A stretch of DNA of 64,000 nt from Novipirellula sp052161655 (GTDB lineage: Bacteria; Planctomycetota; Planctomycetia; Pirellulales; Pirellulaceae): NCBI RefSeq assembly GCF_052161655.1, contig NZ_CP197418.1:2728001-2792000 (forward strand), in the 5' to 3' direction. Of the stretch, positions 22,677 through 31,534 are shown piece by piece. Both the position numbers and the translations under genes were made by a program. Each line of letters opens with the position of its first letter. The stretch's first letter is position 1. The notes under the pieces are model-generated. The model was given only the letters and a program-made list of their open reading frames with translations, was not told the DNA's origin and did not search any database.

Positions 22677-24179
22677 TTATTCCTTTTCTTTCTCTTTCTT
22701 ATCTGCATCCTTCGGCGTGTGATCTTCGTACTTGGCCTCAGGAATCACGTCGTCATCGCGAGTTGGCAAAACATTGTGGTAAACGGCGAACTCTTGGTCG
22801 TCGTCACCCTTGGTCTTTTCAACCTTTTCTTCGCTAACGTCACCGGCTTCGACAATCATCTCGACAACTTTGCGTTCGACGATTTGGTTGCGAAGCGCGT
22901 CCATTTGGCCGCTCTTTTCAAGGCGAGCACGGACTTTACGTTCCGGCGAATCGCTTTGCTGAGCGATCAACGCGATTTCCGCATCGTAATCGGCTGGCTC
23001 TGCATCGACTTCGGCTTCTTCGGCGATCTTCTCTAGGATGAAGTGTTCACGAAGTGCAGCTTCGGTTGACGATTGAGCGTTTTGACGTGACGCGTTGACG
23101 AAGCGGCGAATGCTGTCTTCATCGAATCCGCTGCGGCGCAGTTCAAGGACCTTACGTTGCAGTTCGCGTTGCGTTTGTCGTTGAACCAAAGTTTTTGGCA
23201 ACTCAAAGTCGGCGTTACCGGCCAACGCATCAACGACCGATTGGCGAAGAGCTTGCTGGGTGCGGTAATCGGCTTGGCGAGTCAGCGAGTCACGAACGAA
23301 ATCACGAAGTTCTTGCTCGGATTCAAAATCGCCCAGCTCTTCCAAGAAGCTTGGAGTCATCTTTGGCAATTCCGATTTCAACACTTCAATCACTTGGATT
23401 TCAGCATCAATTTCCTTGCCGCGAGTTTCTTCGTTGCTAACACCATCGCTGATCTTAGCTTTGCCTGAGCGTGTGTCGCCTTCGATCGCGCCAGTCATCA
23501 GCTTACCGAAATCTTCGATCACGCCGTCCGAAAAGCTCAATCGGCTGTTCAGCGTGACGCGTTCTTCTTCGAGTTCGCTCAGCAACTTGCCGTTCTCAGT
23601 GAACTTGATCGACACGACAAGCTTGTCGCCAAGAGCGGCAGCTTCGTCAGTGGCTTCAAGCGTTGCGTAACGGGCCAAGACGCGTTGCAGCGACTCGTCA
23701 ACATCGGCTTCGGTGATTTCTTCGACTGGCTTAGAGAGCTTGAGGCCCTTCCAAGTCGGCGTTTCAAAATCAGGACGAACTTCGACGGTGAATTGGTACT
23801 TGAAGTCACCATTGTCTTCCGGCAATTCGATCGATTCGAAGTCAAACTCGGGTTCGCCGATTGCGGAAAAATCTTCTTTGTCGCTCACTTGCGAGAGCGA
23901 GTCCATCAACAGGGCGCCCTTCACTTGCTCGCGGACACGGTCACGAAATTGCTTTTCAACCAATTTTCGCGGCGCACGGCCTGCACGAAAACCGGGCACG
24001 GATGCTTCCGGCACGATTTCGTCGTAGGCGTCTTTTAAGTATCGCTCAACTTCCGCGTGCGGAATCGTAACAATCACCTGGCGAACGCATGGCGAAGGGC
24101 TCTCAACTGTGGATTGCAGCTGGATTGTTTTCTTTTCTTCCGGAACTTCCGTTGTTTCGGGTTCAGTGGAGGTGGACAT
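22677..24179 (-). CDS. tig: Trigger factor (ribosome-associated peptidyl-prolyl isomerase chaperone)
   Basis: Trigger factor binds ribosomal protein L23 at the exit tunnel and shields nascent chains. The N-terminal ribosome-binding signature is present as VPGFRAGRAPRKLVEKQF (GFRxGxxPxxxxxxxF). A middle PPIase domain begins near residue 185 (AALGDKLVVSIKFTENGK), and the helical C-terminal arms follow. At 500 aa it is longer than the ~430 of E. coli because of an acidic N-terminal extension (TEPETTEVPEEKK) and a charged tail rich in Glu, Asp and Lys. A terminator follows the gene. Downstream clpP/clpX, often adjacent, are not here. Confidence 0.93.
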   Translation of the reverse strand: MSTSTEPETTEVPEEKKTIQLQSTVESPSPCVRQVIVTIPHAEVERYLKDAYDEIVPEASVPGFRAGRAPRKLVEKQFRDRVREQVKGALLMDSLSQVSDKEDFSAIGEPEFDFESIELPEDNGDFKYQFTVEVRPDFETPTWKGLKLSKPVEEITEADVDESLQRVLARYATLEATDEAAALGDKLVVSIKFTENGKLLSELEEERVTLNSRLSFSDGVIEDFGKLMTGAIEGDTRSGKAKISDGVSNEETRGKEIDAEIQVIEVLKSELPKMTPSFLEELGDFESEQELRDFVRDSLTRQADYRTQQALRQSVVDALAGNADFELPKTLVQRQTQRELQRKVLELRRSGFDEDSIRRFVNASRQNAQSSTEAALREHFILEKIAEEAEVDAEPADYDAEIALIAQQSDSPERKVRARLEKSGQMDALRNQIVERKVVEMIVEAGDVSEEKVEKTKGDDDQEFAVYHNVLPTRDDDVIPEAKYEDHTPKDADKKEKEKE

Positions 24180-24595
24180 CCTTCGGTAAGACCTCTCGTC
24201 TTTGCGGCGTCATCGTATGGCACATGAGGGCGAAACAGGAAAACCGACCATCGGATCGCTGCGCCTCATCGTTTCTATCAAATCAAGCCCGGTAGTGTAC
24301 TGTGTCAGGGTGCATCGTGGAAATGGGGGAAAATCAGAAGATTGCGAAGTTGGCAATCCGGGCGTTATCACCCTCACTAGAGCCCCCCGGTCCCTCGCTC
24401 GAGCTCCGCGGCAACAAACCCGCTGAAACAAATTCGCAAGTCTTCTGAAATTGGGCTTGAACGAATTCGATCGGTATCTACAATCCGCTCCTGTTGATGG
24501 CAAACCAGCTGGTTCGCCGCCAACAAAAAAAAGGCCGCCGGGTGACCTTGCAACATTAAACTGCAAGCGATAATCTGGCCGGCGTTGAAAGTTTT
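24180..24595. other. Intergenic region between tig and tRNA-Gly
   Basis: 416 bases that must contain the minus-strand promoter of tig and the plus-strand promoter of the tRNA. Short open frames here lack protein features. No repeat element or other RNA recognised. Confidence 0.35.
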
Positions 24596-24668
24596 GCGGC
24601 TGTAGCTCAGTTGGCAGAGCATCACGTTGCCAACGTGATTGTCGTGGGTTCGAATCCCATCAGCCGCT
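24596..24668 (+). tRNA. tRNA-Gly (anticodon GCC)
   Basis: A full cloverleaf can be drawn in 73 bases. The acceptor stem is GCGGCTG/CAGCCGC (perfect, 7 bp) with discriminator T. The D arm is GCTC...GAGC, the anticodon stem TCACG/CGTGA with loop TTGCCAA, giving anticodon GCC for glycine. The T arm is GTGGG-TTCGAAT-CCCAT with one G-U pair. The 3' CCA is not encoded. Confidence 0.96.
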
Positions 24669-24851
24669 CTTTCTTTTCTTTCACATGAGTGGAATCTGCC
24701 ACTCATCCGCTTTCGCAGCAAGCGAAGCAGCAAAAACCAAGCTCCTCGACTGGTTTTTTCGCATTGGTGGTGACTTTCATGAAATCGTGATTGCCGCTAT
24801 GTTTTTTTCTTTGCCTCGCATCTCCCCTTCGGCCATTCGTGGATCTTTGCA

Positions 24852-25856
24852 GTGCCGCATGCTCAACTTGGTCCGATCGCTGTTCACTTGCCTTCGCGAG
24901 TTGAAACGAACGAACAACTTCAAGCTGATTTCCCCAATTGGGATATCGCTCTCATCGCTGAGAAAACCGGAATCCAGCAACGGCATATCGCCGAGCCCGG
25001 TGAAACCGCAAGCGACCTTGCCATTCACGCTGCAAGAAAACTGTTTGCCGAACATGCGATCGACCCGCAATCCATTGACTTCGTGCTGCTTTGCACCCAG
25101 ACGCCGGATTACCCGCTGCCGACAACGTGCTGCCTAGTCCAAGACCGGCTCGGCCTGCCAACACGCTGCGGTGCTCTGGATTTTAACTTGGGATGCAGCG
25201 GTTTCGTTTACGGCTTGGCGATGGCCGATGGGCTGATCCAAAGCGGTGTCGCAAAAAAAATCCTGCTGCTAACAGCAGAAACGTACAGTAAATACATCGA
25301 TGCAGACGACCGTAGCCTGCGGACGATCTTTGGCGACGGTGCTGCGGCAACCCTGGTGACCGCCAGTGACGAAAAGTCGCTGTGGGGATTTCAATTTGGC
25401 AGCGACGGCAGCGGCGGCGACATGCTAATCGTCGGCGACGGTGGCAGTCGGCCAAGCGAAGATGCCATCAAACCGCGACATCGAAAACGCTGGAAGAGCC
25501 GCCTGTATATGGACGGCCCGAGCCTGATTAACTTTACTGTCGAGGCGGTGCCGCGACTGATCGGCGAAATCCTGTCTGAAAATGGGCTGGCTGATGCGGA
25601 CATTGATCGCTATTTGATGCACCAAGCGACTTGGAAAATGCTCGACCAGCTTCGTGGGCGGATGGGCGTGGCCCCCGAACGCATCCCAATCGAGCTTGCC
25701 GATGTCGGCAACACGGTTTCGTCAACTTTGCCGATTTTGATTGATCGACTGCGAAGTCGTGGCGAACTGAAGCCTGAATCCGTTAATATGTTAGTAGGAT
25801 TTGGGGTCGGACTGTCATGGGCCGGCGGCCTGTGGCGAGATGTCTACTCGGCCTAA
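24852..25856 (+). CDS. fabH: 3-oxoacyl-ACP synthase III (KASIII) family protein
   Basis: KASIII condenses an acyl-CoA starter with malonyl-ACP to begin fatty acid synthesis. The catalytic triad is visible: Cys115 in DFNLGCSGFVYGL, His in YLMHQATWKML and Asn in DVGNTVSSTLPI. IFGDGAAATLV is another thiolase-fold signature. Length (334 aa) is normal. The GTG start at 24852 is the first reasonable start. The protein differs somewhat from housekeeping FabH at the N-terminus (HLPSRVETNEQL), so it could instead serve a secondary pathway as in DarB/O-antigen-linked KASIII proteins. It is 184 bases downstream of the tRNA and stands apart from other fab genes. Confidence 0.85.
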   Translation: MPHAQLGPIAVHLPSRVETNEQLQADFPNWDIALIAEKTGIQQRHIAEPGETASDLAIHAARKLFAEHAIDPQSIDFVLLCTQTPDYPLPTTCCLVQDRLGLPTRCGALDFNLGCSGFVYGLAMADGLIQSGVAKKILLLTAETYSKYIDADDRSLRTIFGDGAAATLVTASDEKSLWGFQFGSDGSGGDMLIVGDGGSRPSEDAIKPRHRKRWKSRLYMDGPSLINFTVEAVPRLIGEILSENGLADADIDRYLMHQATWKMLDQLRGRMGVAPERIPIELADVGNTVSSTLPILIDRLRSRGELKPESVNMLVGFGVGLSWAGGLWRDVYSA

Positions 25857-26094
25857 CAAAAGCCGCCTAACAAAGGCCTCAAAGCGACATTGAAATCGCA
25901 AATGGCTGGCGTAATTCTTTGCCGAGAATGAATTAAGGGACGAGCGGAACATTACTGCGGAATTTCGACGAACCTGCCGTCGCTAGACGACGGAAATCCA
26001 CGGCTAGACGGATCAATCCCAGTAAACAGTATTGGGGCATCTTTTTTTAGACTTTTGTGACTCGCTCGTTTGCCGCGAACCGGAGAAATTCACG

Positions 26095-26775
26095 ATGCCA
26101 GAGAACCTTTCAGGGCGTTTGCTGATTGCATCCCCATATTTGGGCGATGGTAATTTTCTCCGCTCCGTCCTCTTTATTGTCCGCCATGACCCCGAGGGGG
26201 CTTTCGGGTTGGCAGTAAATCGGCCCACCGAAAATCGTTTTCGCGACATTGTCGCGCTAAGCAGCACGATGGGTGGCGATCCGCGCGAGGACGACTTTAT
26301 TTATCGTGGGGGCCCCGTCGAAGGGCCGCTGCTAGCGCTGCACGATTTAGCTGGAATCGGCGATCCGTGTGGTCCGATCTCGCTGGCGGATTCCGACGCA
26401 CCGCTTGGGCCTGGAGAATCCGTTACCGGCGGGGCCAAATTTACAATCGAAGATCACCCAGCCGACCCGTTTGGAAGCATGTCGATCGACTTGGGAAATC
26501 CGCCTGCTTGGATCACTGGTGATGACGACCATTTGCGAATTTTGCACCATCGCCAAGATGCGAAGGTGCGATATATCGCCAACTACAGTGGGTGGGGCCC
26601 CGGGCAACTTGACGAAGAATTGCGAGTAGGAGGATGGTTGGTAGGCAAGCCTGATAGCGATATCCTGTTCGGCGATGCCGATCGATCGTGGGAACTGGCC
26701 GTCCGCCGATGTGGGCATGACGTCCTAAACTCCATGGCACCGGGAGTCCACTTTGGTGACCCCAATTTGAATTAA
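26095..26775 (+). CDS. YqgE/AlgH family protein (DUF179)
   Basis: The start MPENLSGRLLIASPYLGDGNF, then FIVRHDPEGAFGLAVNRPTE, YRGGPVEGPLLALHD and a late YSGWGPGQLDEEL are the family signatures of YqgE/AlgH proteins. These are small cytoplasmic proteins of uncertain molecular function, implicated in transcriptional regulation of alginate genes in Pseudomonas. ATG 26095 is preceded by GGAGAA at good spacing and gives the canonical start; the frame itself is open from 26032. At 226 aa it is slightly longer than the typical 185-190. Confidence 0.9.
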   Translation: MPENLSGRLLIASPYLGDGNFLRSVLFIVRHDPEGAFGLAVNRPTENRFRDIVALSSTMGGDPREDDFIYRGGPVEGPLLALHDLAGIGDPCGPISLADSDAPLGPGESVTGGAKFTIEDHPADPFGSMSIDLGNPPAWITGDDDHLRILHHRQDAKVRYIANYSGWGPGQLDEELRVGGWLVGKPDSDILFGDADRSWELAVRRCGHDVLNSMAPGVHFGDPNLN

Positions 26776-26898
26776 AAAATGTCCGAAGCGGATTTCCTGG
26801 AATTTTCCGCAGCGAATTCGCTCTAACTCGGGTAAGCCCCGCGGCAACTTTCTTTCACGCCGATGCGTGATATTGATCCTATCCTCGAGCCTATCTCC

Positions 26899-27630
26899 AT
26901 GCGACAATTTGCGATCGGTGATATCCATGGATGTGCCAAGGCACTCAGGTCACTGATCGAGGCGATCGACCCTGCTGCCGACGACGAGCTGATTTTTCTT
27001 GGCGACTACATTGATCGCGGCCCCGACAGCAAAAACGTGGTCCAACAGATCGTCGAATTGCAAAAGCACTGCCGCGTGATCCCTCTCCGCGGCAATCACG
27101 AGATCATGCTGATGGGAGTGATCGCAGGACTGGACGATGTGATTTGGCGAAACAGCGGCGGCCAAGCGACATTGGCAAGCTACGGAGGTTCGCTGCAAAA
27201 AATCCCTGACGATCATCTCGACTTTTTTCGCTCTCTCAGAGCGTTTTACGAGGTGGATGAATCGATCTTTGTGCACGCGAATTACATTCACAGCGTTTCA
27301 ATGCAATTGCAAGACGAAGCCACGATGTTTTGGAAACATCTCGACTTTCCACATCCGCTGCCACACTGCAGTGGCAAGCGTGTTTTCCTCGGTCACACGC
27401 CACAGCCCGGCGGAAACGTGCTGGACTCGGGGTACTTTGTCTGTATCGACACCTATTGTTTCGGCGGCGGCTATCTGACCGCGATTGAACCAGCGACCGG
27501 CGAAACCATTCAAACGGATCGCCATGGGCATGCACGCCGAACACCGATGCGAACAATTGCAGACCGATTTGGCAAGGCGACTCGGTTCTTAGGAACCAAG
27601 ATCCAATCGATCAAACGCCCAAGATCGTGA
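26899..27630 (+). CDS. PPP-family metallophosphoesterase (Ser/Thr phosphatase-like)
   Basis: The calcineurin-like metal site is complete: GDIHGC (Asp8, His10), GDYIDRGPDS (Asp36, Arg40), RGNHE (Asn66, His67), then FVHANY and FLGHTPQP for the last two histidines. The ordering and the spacing fit bacterial PPP phosphatases related to PrpA/ApaH-like enzymes. It may dephosphorylate proteins and so could oppose the window's Ser/Thr kinase, but nothing in the context proves this. ATG 26899 places the first motif at residue 6; the upstream in-frame ATG at 26863 would add 12 residues. The C-terminal ~40 residues are basic. Confidence 0.88.
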   Translation: MRQFAIGDIHGCAKALRSLIEAIDPAADDELIFLGDYIDRGPDSKNVVQQIVELQKHCRVIPLRGNHEIMLMGVIAGLDDVIWRNSGGQATLASYGGSLQKIPDDHLDFFRSLRAFYEVDESIFVHANYIHSVSMQLQDEATMFWKHLDFPHPLPHCSGKRVFLGHTPQPGGNVLDSGYFVCIDTYCFGGGYLTAIEPATGETIQTDRHGHARRTPMRTIADRFGKATRFLGTKIQSIKRPRS

Positions 27631-27748
27631 TCACTCTATTCGCTGCGAAGTGTCTCAGCAGAAGACTGCCAAGTACATTTCCATCATTGATGTAGTTGCC
27701 GTCGCGTTTGCGGTGGACCACGTCCTGGCGAACGCAGCGTTCACAAAA

Positions 27749-30700
27749 TCACTCGCGAGTTGACGTGGTGTCGTTGGGGGAGGGAGATTCACTCGAATGC
27801 GACGCGGAACCGTTTGCAGCGAGCCTTTGCTGTATCTCTCCCAATAGAAGATCACAATTCCGATCCAACTGATCCACTGCATGTGACGCTTCCACGATCT
27901 CCATTTCCTTTCCAAGCGTTTCGATGGTCGAACTAATCTCGATGATTTTGCTGAGGCCAAAGAAACGAGAGGACCCCTTAAGCGTGTGAGCACTTCGGCT
28001 AAGCGTTGCGAAGTCTTGCGATGAGATTGCAGTTCGCATTTGCCTGAGGAGCTCAGGCACCTCGTCTTGGAACGTCTTTAGCACTTCAAACGCTAAGGTT
28101 TCGTCACCACCCATTTGCTTGACCGCATGGCCCCAGTCGAGCATCGGTTCGCTTGGGATCACAGGTTCCGATTCATCCTCCGATGCGGACGAATCAGTAT
28201 TCCCTGGTGTTAGCTGCGTTGTTGACTTGTCGTCAATTTCCTTGCCGTCAACATTTTTGTCTTTGCTTGACGGCGAGATTTGGTCTGACGCTCGCGTAAT
28301 CACACTCTGCAATTCTTCGGGATTGAAAGGTTTCGATATGTAATCGTCCATGCCCGCGTCTAAACATTTCTCTCGATCGCCTTTCATCGCTTCGGCAGTC
28401 ATTGCGACAATGTATTGATGTCGATCATTCCCTAATTCCGCTTCTCGAATCGCGGCAGTGGCCTCGAGCCCGTTCATCTCCGGCATCTGAATATCCATCA
28501 AAATCACATCGAATGATTCTCGCTTTACCGCCTCGACCGCCTCGCGACCATTGACGGCAAGCTGGACCTCGTGATTCCATTTCTTCAGGAACCCCAATGC
28601 CACTCGCTGATTGATGACCCCATCTTCGACTAGCAAAATCTTGCGAGGTGGAGCCAGGGGCAAATCAGGTGCAGGCGCTGGCACTTCCGTTTTTTGACTC
28701 TGGACGCCCTTCACTTCGAGCACTGCATCAAGTAATTCCGCCACGATCACAGGTTTAGTCAGATACCTTGCCACGCCGCACTCACGGAGTCGTGGTGGAT
28801 CAAGACCGTTGACCGAGGACGACAGAATGATAATGGGGCCGTACTGAGAACGGTATTCGTCGCAGATCCGTTCGGCGAATTCAATCCCATCCATCCCGGG
28901 CATGTGATAGTCCAGCAGGATCAGTCCAAAAGGAGTCTCGTTTTCGATCGACTCCGCGACCAACTCGATGGCATGCGCTCCACTTTCCGCCAGAGTGGGT
29001 TGCATACGCCAGAACAACAGGACTTCTTGCAGGATGCGGCGATTGGTCGAGTTGTCGTCAACGACAAGGACACGGGTATCGGCCAGCGCCGAGAGCACAG
29101 CAGGACGACGCGGCGACTGATCGGCAGCAACGCCACAACGAACCAAGAAGTGGAATGTCGTTCCGATCCCCGGATGGCTTTCTAACCAAACCCGGCCGCC
29201 CATCATATCGATCAGCCGTGAAGAAATGGTCAGGCCTAAACCTGTGCCACCAAAATGCCTCGTCGTGGACGCATCTGCCTGCGAGAACGCTTCAAAGATC
29301 TTTGACTGTTTTTCTTTGGGGATGCCGATTCCTGTGTCGCGAACGGTAACGTGCAGCAGTGCGGAATCCTCCGTCACCTCTTCGGGATTAACATCGACGA
29401 CGACTTCACCCGTCTCCGTAAACTTGATCGCATTGCCGACAAAATTCACGATAATTTGACGAAGTCGCCCAGGGTCGCCAACCAATTCATTGGGAATCGT
29501 TGGATCAATACGCCCGGCAAGTTCGATGTGTTTTTCGTCTGCTTTGAGCGTCAATAATTTGACGGCTTTGCCGATGCAATTGCGGAGATCGAAGTGCACA
29601 TGTTCCAACTCGAGACGCCCCGCCTCGATCTTTGAAAAATCGAGTATGTCATTGAGTAGTCTTAGCAATGAGTCGGCGGACTCTTGCACAAAGCCCAAGA
29701 ATTCTCGCTGTTCCGCTGTCAAATTGGTGGCCGTCAACAACTCCGTCATGCCAATGATGCCGTTCATCGGGGTACGTATTTCATGGCTCATGTTTGCCAA
29801 AAATTCGCTCTTCGCTCGATTGGCGGCATCGGCTGCGTTTTTGGCCGATAGTACTTCCTCAGCGGCCAACTTCCGCACCGTGATATCCCGACCGATGCCC
29901 ACCATCCCCTTCACCGTGCCATCCTCATCGCAAAGCGGCACTTTGGTTGTCAAAATCCAGATTCGTTGGCCATCGCCGAGTTGCAACGTTTCTTCTTTTT
30001 CAATCAGCGGTTCGCAAGTACGCATCACGATTTGATCGTCGGCGACAAAGTTACACGCGATTTCGGGTGGCGAAAAATCGTAGTCCGTCTTACCAACCAA
30101 ATCGTTAATCGAATCGAGTCCAAACAAACGAAGTAACGCAGCGTTGCCGGTGATAAATCGCCCCGCACGATCTTTGACGTAGATCGGGTCAGGAATGTTA
30201 TTTGTGATCGTCTTCAACAAATCACGTTCACGAGCAAGTTCGAACTCGGCACGAAGTTGTTCGGTCACATCCCGCGAGATACCAAAGGTACCGATCACCT
30301 CGCCGGACTCATCACGGAGCGGCAGTTTTGTCGATGAGCACCATGTGTCCTCGCGGTCATCCCACGTTTCTCGCTCGACTTTCGCGATCACAGGCGTTTC
30401 CGTCTCCATGATTTCGCGTTCGTCCGCCATCGCCGCTTCCGCGTGCAGAGGACCGAAGAAATCAGCATCCGATTTGCCGACCGCGTCGGCCGGATCCGCC
30501 AAATGAAACAGCCTCGCGAGAGCATCACTAACGCGAATAAAACGGCTTTTCTTGTCTTTGAAATAGACGGCGTCGGGGATATTCTCAAGCAAGGTGTTCA
30601 ACAGGAACTGAGATTGCTTCAATTCTGCCGTGGTTTCATCGTTGTTTTCCAGGTCCCAGAAAATCACTTCGAGTCCGGTGACTTTTCCATCCTGATCTCG

Positions 30701-31081
30701 GGTGGGGATTCTCAGCACTTCAACCAGACAATGTTTTCCGCTGGTCGAAATATGCTCTTCAACCACATGGTCCGCACGCCCATTTTGGATGGTCGCTTGA
30801 TCCCGTTCAGTCCAAACCTCTGCCGCCGCCTCGGGAACAAGATCAAAGTCAGTTTTACCCACCAATTGCGAAGGTGTTTGACCAAGGTTTTGGCAATAGG
30901 CTTCGTTTGCGAATTCGATGCGTCCGTGGCAATCTTTTCGCACCACCCTCAGCAATTTGGAATCGCGAAGGGAGGGATCCACTCGGATCGACTGCAATCC
31001 GGTCCAATGTCGATATTGCCCCGTTGCGTCGAATTTATCGTTAATGGAATCGTTAGACGTTGTGCTGTAGTTTGGATTCAC
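27749..31081 (-). CDS. Hybrid sensor histidine kinase: three PAS, HisKA, HATPase, two receivers, HPt
   Basis: The 1110-residue protein has no membrane helices and reads as a cytoplasmic phosphorelay. Three PAS domains (about residues 45-150, 160-285, 295-410) contain repeated VGKTDFD, VGKSDADFF and VGKTDYDF motifs. The HisKA H-box is FLANMSHEIRTPMNGIIG; the ATPase has VGNAIKFTETG, DTGIGI and GGTGLGL. Receiver 1 shows VVDDNS, LLDYHMPGMDG and LTKPV; receiver 2 shows LVEDGVINQRVA, LMDIQMPEMNG and ISKPF. The HPt domain has SAHTLKGSSRF with the phosphoacceptor His. The GTG at 31081 is the start. The partner output regulator is not in the window. Receiver 2 has Glu-Asp at the acidic pair, as usual. 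Confidence 0.95.
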   Translation of the reverse strand: MNPNYSTTSNDSINDKFDATGQYRHWTGLQSIRVDPSLRDSKLLRVVRKDCHGRIEFANEAYCQNLGQTPSQLVGKTDFDLVPEAAAEVWTERDQATIQNGRADHVVEEHISTSGKHCLVEVLRIPTRDQDGKVTGLEVIFWDLENNDETTAELKQSQFLLNTLLENIPDAVYFKDKKSRFIRVSDALARLFHLADPADAVGKSDADFFGPLHAEAAMADEREIMETETPVIAKVERETWDDREDTWCSSTKLPLRDESGEVIGTFGISRDVTEQLRAEFELARERDLLKTITNNIPDPIYVKDRAGRFITGNAALLRLFGLDSINDLVGKTDYDFSPPEIACNFVADDQIVMRTCEPLIEKEETLQLGDGQRIWILTTKVPLCDEDGTVKGMVGIGRDITVRKLAAEEVLSAKNAADAANRAKSEFLANMSHEIRTPMNGIIGMTELLTATNLTAEQREFLGFVQESADSLLRLLNDILDFSKIEAGRLELEHVHFDLRNCIGKAVKLLTLKADEKHIELAGRIDPTIPNELVGDPGRLRQIIVNFVGNAIKFTETGEVVVDVNPEEVTEDSALLHVTVRDTGIGIPKEKQSKIFEAFSQADASTTRHFGGTGLGLTISSRLIDMMGGRVWLESHPGIGTTFHFLVRCGVAADQSPRRPAVLSALADTRVLVVDDNSTNRRILQEVLLFWRMQPTLAESGAHAIELVAESIENETPFGLILLDYHMPGMDGIEFAERICDEYRSQYGPIIILSSSVNGLDPPRLRECGVARYLTKPVIVAELLDAVLEVKGVQSQKTEVPAPAPDLPLAPPRKILLVEDGVINQRVALGFLKKWNHEVQLAVNGREAVEAVKRESFDVILMDIQMPEMNGLEATAAIREAELGNDRHQYIVAMTAEAMKGDREKCLDAGMDDYISKPFNPEELQSVITRASDQISPSSKDKNVDGKEIDDKSTTQLTPGNTDSSASEDESEPVIPSEPMLDWGHAVKQMGGDETLAFEVLKTFQDEVPELLRQMRTAISSQDFATLSRSAHTLKGSSRFFGLSKIIEISSTIETLGKEMEIVEASHAVDQLDRNCDLLLGEIQQRLAANGSASHSSESPSPNDTTSTRE

Positions 31082-31534
31082 GATCGAATAACCTCGGTGT
31101 CATGGCTGATTCCATCTTACACGTCTCCACCCGCGATAACACATAAATCATAGGTGGCAAACAAGGATATTGGCATCACAATGTCCAAAATCCGAGCTTC
31201 TCATCCGTTCGAAGCTCATCTTTTGTTTAATCAAATCAAAATTGTTCATTTTGAATTCGAGGAGACAGCAAATCAATTTTTGACGCATTCCCCCGTAGTG
31301 GATCTTGCTAAAGATCCCGTATGCAGGATCTTTAGCAAGATCCACTACGCCAATGATTTGCTTCACATAATGTCGAATGTGCGCAGCACCCGTTCCCCTG
31401 TGGGCTCGTTGTCAATGTAAGCCGGTCAACATGCATCACTCGACGGAAGCATCTGAGCCGACGGCGCTAGCCCATTTAACATACTGACAATGGTCACACG
31501 TTTTCGAACACGTAAGCTCTAATAGGAGCCTGCG
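31082..31534. other. Intergenic region holding two repeat classes
   Basis: Contains the perfect paired hairpin element at 31295-31348 and a half copy (31454-31473, TGAGCCGACGGCGCTAGCC) of the repeat found intact at 50407. Open frames crossing the elements on both strands are by-products of the palindrome. A Shine-Dalgarno AGGAG for the next gene sits at 31524-31528. Confidence 0.5.
31295..31348. repeat. Perfect paired GTAGTGG hairpin repeat (BIME-like)
   Basis: Two identical 23-base units (31295-31317 and 31326-31348) face each other across an 8-base spacer. Each starts or ends with GTAG/CTAC and has an internal hairpin GATCTT-GCTA-AAGATC. The full 54-base structure can fold either as two small hairpins or one long 23-bp stem. 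Confidence 0.85.

Noticed and set aside
31148..31420. Short frames on both strands upstream of the acyltransferase
   Set aside because: Both cross the perfect palindromic repeat at 31295-31348, and both translate the repeat as VVDLAKDP-type peptides; these are repeat by-products.
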